Assembly: GCA_948760655.1 (NCBI GenBank)
Contig: CAQBKK010000049.1
Span: 1 to 8,156 of the forward strand
Source of the DNA: an uncultured Bacilli bacterium
Lineage (GTDB): Bacteria; Bacillota_I; Bacilli_A; RF39; UBA660
Length of the DNA stretch: 8,156 nt
Direction: 5' to 3'
The translations under genes and the position numbers were made by a program. The first letter of the stretch is position 1; each line of letters opens with the position of its first letter. Shown one piece after another: positions 5,962-8,156 of the stretch. A model generated the notes under the pieces. The model saw nothing but the letters and a program-made list of their open reading frames with translations. It had not been told where the DNA came from and ran no database searches.

Positions 5962-5975
5962 ATTTTTTTCTTCCT

Positions 5976-6632
5976 TCATTCCTTATAAAATAACGAGAAA
6001 GGATATTGATTCGGTAAACGTAGCGTAAATGTTAATTCTTCCTTTGTTACAGGATGATAAAAAGAAAGTTCTTTTGCAAATAAAGCAATCGACTCCCCCT
6101 TTTTGTAATTTTTATTGTATCTAGCGTCTCCAAAAAGAGGAAAGCCTAAATGGGAGAATTGGACACGTATTTGATGGTGCCTTCCTGTTTTTAAATTAAT
6201 TTTTATCAGTGTTAAATCGTTTTTATTTTCGATTACTTCATAATCTAAAATAGCAAGTTTCCCGTCTTTACTTACATAGGAAGTATTCGTTTTTTTATTC
6301 TTTAAAAGGTAGTTTTCTAAGTGTCCATTATTTTTTAATTCTCCACATACTATTGCATAATAGGTCTTTTTCAAGTCATGATTTTGTACTTGTTTTGATA
6401 ATCTTCCTGCTGCTTTAGAAGTTTTTGCAAATACCATGACTCCCCCAACGACTCTATCTAGGCGATGGACTAATCCTAAATAAACATTCCCAGGTTTTTC
6501 GTATTTTTCTTTTAGGTATTCTTTTAAAGTGGTTAGCAAGTCTTTATCTTTTGTATTGTCTTCTTGCACTAACATCCCTACTGGTTTTTCCACTACTAAG
6601 AGATGGTTATCTTCATATAAAATATTAATCAT
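5976..6632 (-). CDS. RluA-family RNA pseudouridine synthase
   Basis: A 218-residue enzyme expected to isomerise specific uridines in rRNA or tRNA to pseudouridine. It opens with the family N-terminus NILYEDNHLLVVEKPVGM (3-20). Motif II is GLVHRLDR at 53-60 with catalytic D59; the following VVGG replaces the common TSG. KTYYAIVCG (89-97) and TGRHHQIR (149-156) are the other family hallmarks, followed by HLGFPLFGDARY. No S4 RNA-binding domain precedes the catalytic domain, so it resembles the short RluA/TruC-like forms rather than RluC/RluD. Start 6632 (ATG) overlaps the end of the methyltransferase gene by eight bases and has GGGAAG just upstream; an in-frame GTG at 6659 would add nine unlikely residues. 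It ends in TGA, the only TGA stop among the complete genes here. The target uridine cannot be told from sequence. Confidence 0.92.
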   Translation of the reverse strand: MINILYEDNHLLVVEKPVGMLVQEDNTKDKDLLTTLKEYLKEKYEKPGNVYLGLVHRLDRVVGGVMVFAKTSKAAGRLSKQVQNHDLKKTYYAIVCGELKNNGHLENYLLKNKKTNTSYVSKDGKLAILDYEVIENKNDLTLIKINLKTGRHHQIRVQFSHLGFPLFGDARYNKNYKKGESIALFAKELSFYHPVTKEELTFTLRLPNQYPFSLFYKE

Positions 6633-7494
6633 TTTCTTCCCAACGTCCATAAATTCCACATGGTAAGACTAAATTGTCTCTTGTAATAGGAAGTCCTACT
6701 TCTCCTGCAGATACTTTACCATTCGGATATTTTTTTAAGATAGTTGTTTTTAAGATATTTTCAAGAACAATGGAAGAAATGCCAGTTGTATAGGAATTGA
6801 TTAAGAAGAATAAGGGTTTGTCGGATAAAATTTGCATACATAAATCAATCAAATAATAGATGTTTTTTTCAAATTTCCATACTTCTTTGTTTGGGCCTCT
6901 TCCATAACTAGGTGGATCCATAATAATGGCATCGTATTTGTTTCCTCTTCTTATTTCACGACTTACAAACTTCACACAATCATCGACGATAAAGCGTATT
7001 TCGTTGTTTTCTAAATGAGAAAGGTGCATATTTTCTTTTGCCCAATCCGTCATTCCACGAGAAGCGTCAACTTGTACAACACTTGCTCCAGCACTTGATG
7101 CAGCCATGGTTGCACATCCTGTATAAGCAAATAGATTTAACACTTTAATTTTTCTATTTGCTTTTTTTATTTTGTCCATACAAAAATCCCAATTCACAGC
7201 TTGTTCAGGAAATATTCCTGTGTGTTTGAAATTTGTTGGACTTATTTTGAAGGTTAGGTGTTTATAATTGATTGTCCAAAATTTGGGAAGATGACTTTTA
7301 AACTCCCAGTTGCCTCCACCTTCAGGACTTCTATGATAAAAACCATCTATTTTGTTCCAATTTTCATTATTTTCTACATTCCAAATTGCTTGGGGATCAG
7401 GTCTTCTAAAAATAACCTCACCAAAACGTTCTAGTTTTTCTCCTCCACCTGCATCTAAGCATTCATATTCTATCCATTCGTTACTTATTTTCAT
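6625..7494 (-). CDS. COG1092-type class I SAM-dependent (probably rRNA) methyltransferase
   Basis: A 289-residue SAM-dependent methyltransferase of the RlmI/RlmK-related COG1092 group, expected to methylate a base in rRNA. The N-terminal section carries the group's ERFGEVIFRRPDPQAIW (22-38). SAM motif I is VLNLFAYTGCATMAA (118-132), with acidic D143 ending the next strand, DD at 171-172, and catalytic motif IV DPPSYGRG (193-200), typical of N-methyltransferases acting on bases and of this group. No PUA domain is present, so it is shorter than RlmI. The start has GGTGAT five bases upstream and a promoter just before it. It overlaps the pseudouridine synthase gene by eight bases, a pairing that makes sense as an RNA-modification operon. 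A cysteine typical of m5C enzymes is not obvious. The exact target base is unknown. Confidence 0.88.
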   Translation of the reverse strand: MKISNEWIEYECLDAGGGEKLERFGEVIFRRPDPQAIWNVENNENWNKIDGFYHRSPEGGGNWEFKSHLPKFWTINYKHLTFKISPTNFKHTGIFPEQAVNWDFCMDKIKKANRKIKVLNLFAYTGCATMAASSAGASVVQVDASRGMTDWAKENMHLSHLENNEIRFIVDDCVKFVSREIRRGNKYDAIIMDPPSYGRGPNKEVWKFEKNIYYLIDLCMQILSDKPLFFLINSYTTGISSIVLENILKTTILKKYPNGKVSAGEVGLPITRDNLVLPCGIYGRWEEND

Positions 7495-7514
7495 GTTTCA
7501 TCACCACTAGAAGA

Positions 7515-7523
7515 ATTATAACA
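7515..7523 (-). promoter_or_regulatory. Extended -10 promoter of the RNA-modification operon
   Basis: Minus-strand TGTTATAAT has a perfect -10 (7520-7515) with the TG extension. The -35 position is weak (ATACAA at 17-base spacing), which extended -10 promoters tolerate. The expected start near 7508 leaves a short leader carrying the GGTGAT ribosome site of the methyltransferase gene. Confidence 0.65.
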
Positions 7524-7548
7524 TACTCATTGCTTTTTTGTATGTTAT
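7518..7548. repeat. Inverted repeat ATAACATAC-N13-GTATGTTAT between divergent promoters
   Basis: A perfect 9-base inverted repeat (7518-7526 and 7540-7548) sits between the divergent genes. Its left arm overlaps the leftward -10 box, and its loop holds the rightward -35 box. It could be a shared operator. Alternatively it may arise because both strands need similar promoter elements. Confidence 0.4.
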
Positions 7549-7558
7549 TCTTTATAAT
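7530..7558 (+). promoter_or_regulatory. Promoter of the right-edge gene
   Basis: Plus-strand TTGCTT (7530-7535) and TATAAT (7553-7558) are 17 bases apart. The predicted start near 7565 gives a leader of about 25 bases containing GAGGG (7579-7583). The -10 is perfect; the -35 matches only at TTG. Confidence 0.6.
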
Positions 7559-7589
7559 AGATAACCTAGTGAATGTGTGAGGGATGTAT

Positions 7590-8156
7590 ATGACGACATA
7601 TAATTGGAATTATAATCAGTTAAAAGTATTAAAAAAAGAATATTTAAAATTAAAAAATTATACAGAAGGTTTATTAAAAGAAGATTTAGAAAACATTGAA
7701 TATAATTTGCTTCAACTAGATGAAATGATGTATATAATTACTGAATCTGATTCTCCTATCTCATTTGAAAATTATATAGAATATGTTGATGAAACTAATT
7801 TTTTACCTAAAAATACTTTAATTAACTTTCAAAATATACCTGCTTTTATTCAAAATTGGTTATTAAATTCCATGGAAGTTTTAGAACAGTTTAAAGAATC
7901 TTGCAAAGATATAGTTATTCCTAAAATTCATTTAACTACTCAAGAAATAGTTTGTTTATCTCATGATTTTTTTCAGTGGATTCCTAATAAAAATTATGTA
8001 AAATTTATAGAAAAATATTTGAATAAAGATGAAAGATTATTACGTATTCAAAACATAGCGAAATCAAATCCTTATGTAGGTTCAACATTTGTATTCTATT
8101 ATCCTTATTATATACCTTATTTTCTTATTGAAAAAGATAATACAATAAATGACTTT
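7590..8156 (+). CDS. Unrecognised protein, 5' part only (possible M3-like peptidase)
   Basis: An uninterrupted 189-codon frame begins at ATG 7590, with GAGGG six bases upstream, and runs off the window without a stop, so the protein is truncated by the window edge. An in-frame ATG at 7584 abuts the ribosome site and is less likely. The N-terminal 50 residues are charged and helical (LKVLKKEYLKLKNYTEGLLK) with no signal peptide or clear membrane segment. The visible C-terminal part, NPYVGSTFVFYYPYYIPYFL followed by IEKDNTINDF, recalls the strand and acidic turn that precede the HExxH helix in M3/oligoendopeptidase-F-like zinc peptidases. The HExxH itself, if present, would lie beyond the edge, so this is only a guess. 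It is transcribed divergently from the RNA-modification operon, with which no functional link is evident. Confidence 0.7.
   Translation, partial: MTTYNWNYNQLKVLKKEYLKLKNYTEGLLKEDLENIEYNLLQLDEMMYIITESDSPISFENYIEYVDETNFLPKNTLINFQNIPAFIQNWLLNSMEVLEQFKESCKDIVIPKIHLTTQEIVCLSHDFFQWIPNKNYVKFIEKYLNKDERLLRIQNIAKSNPYVGSTFVFYYPYYIPYFLIEKDNTINDF

Noticed and set aside
5926..5978. UGA read as tryptophan (mycoplasma code) at the end of the pseudouridine synthase gene
   Set aside because: Reading through would add 15 residues ending inside the terminator hairpin, the protein is already complete by family length, and other genes use TGG for Trp.
1..8156. CRISPR arrays, insertion sequences, tRNA or rRNA genes
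   Set aside because: No regularly spaced direct repeats, transposase, terminal repeats or recognisable structured RNA gene were found on either strand.

Overview
This is a strongly AT-rich stretch (roughly 30% GC by eye, not computed) with compact minus-strand operons, TAA-dominated stops, strong Shine-Dalgarno sites and TATAAT-type promoters. That suggests a low-GC Firmicute/Bacilli-type anaerobe, possibly one of the small-genome gut lineages. TGG is the tryptophan codon, and one gene ends in TGA directly before a terminator, so the standard bacterial code fits better than the mycoplasma code. Species identity cannot be read from the window.

Layout, right to left, because most genes are on the minus strand. 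At the right edge (7590-8156, plus strand) is the start of an unrecognised protein that runs off the window. It is divergent from a two-gene RNA-modification operon (7494 to 5976): a COG1092-type class I methyltransferase overlapping an RluA-family pseudouridine synthase, closed by a rho-independent terminator at 5921-5953. Next comes a probable four-gene cluster (5896 to 2993): a small ferritin-like diiron protein, a short HTH/WYL-like regulator, a double-SIS-domain protein and a PfkB-family sugar kinase. The SIS and kinase genes are separated by one base. Last is a two-gene redox operon (2872 to 165): a CrtI/RetSat-like FAD oxidoreductase translationally coupled to a FAD/NAD(P)H/[2Fe-2S] reductase. 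It has its own extended -10 promoter and a terminator at 126-157. At the left edge a near-consensus promoter drives a minus-strand transcript whose product lies outside the window.

How the parts work together (inference): the reductase probably supplies electrons from NAD(P)H to the CrtI/RetSat-like enzyme, which would saturate, desaturate or isomerise an unknown lipid or polyene. No carotenoid-synthesis gene is visible. The SIS and PfkB pair looks like a phosphorylate-then-cleave or isomerise sugar module, comparable in layout to the fructoselysine kinase/deglycase pair FrlD/FrlB, probably controlled by the adjacent WYL-type regulator. Several starts are shorter than the longest open frame would suggest (2872, 3835, 5375, 5896, 6632); each is argued from ribosome-binding sites and family N-termini. 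I see no CRISPR array, transposon, tRNA, rRNA or recognised defence system.
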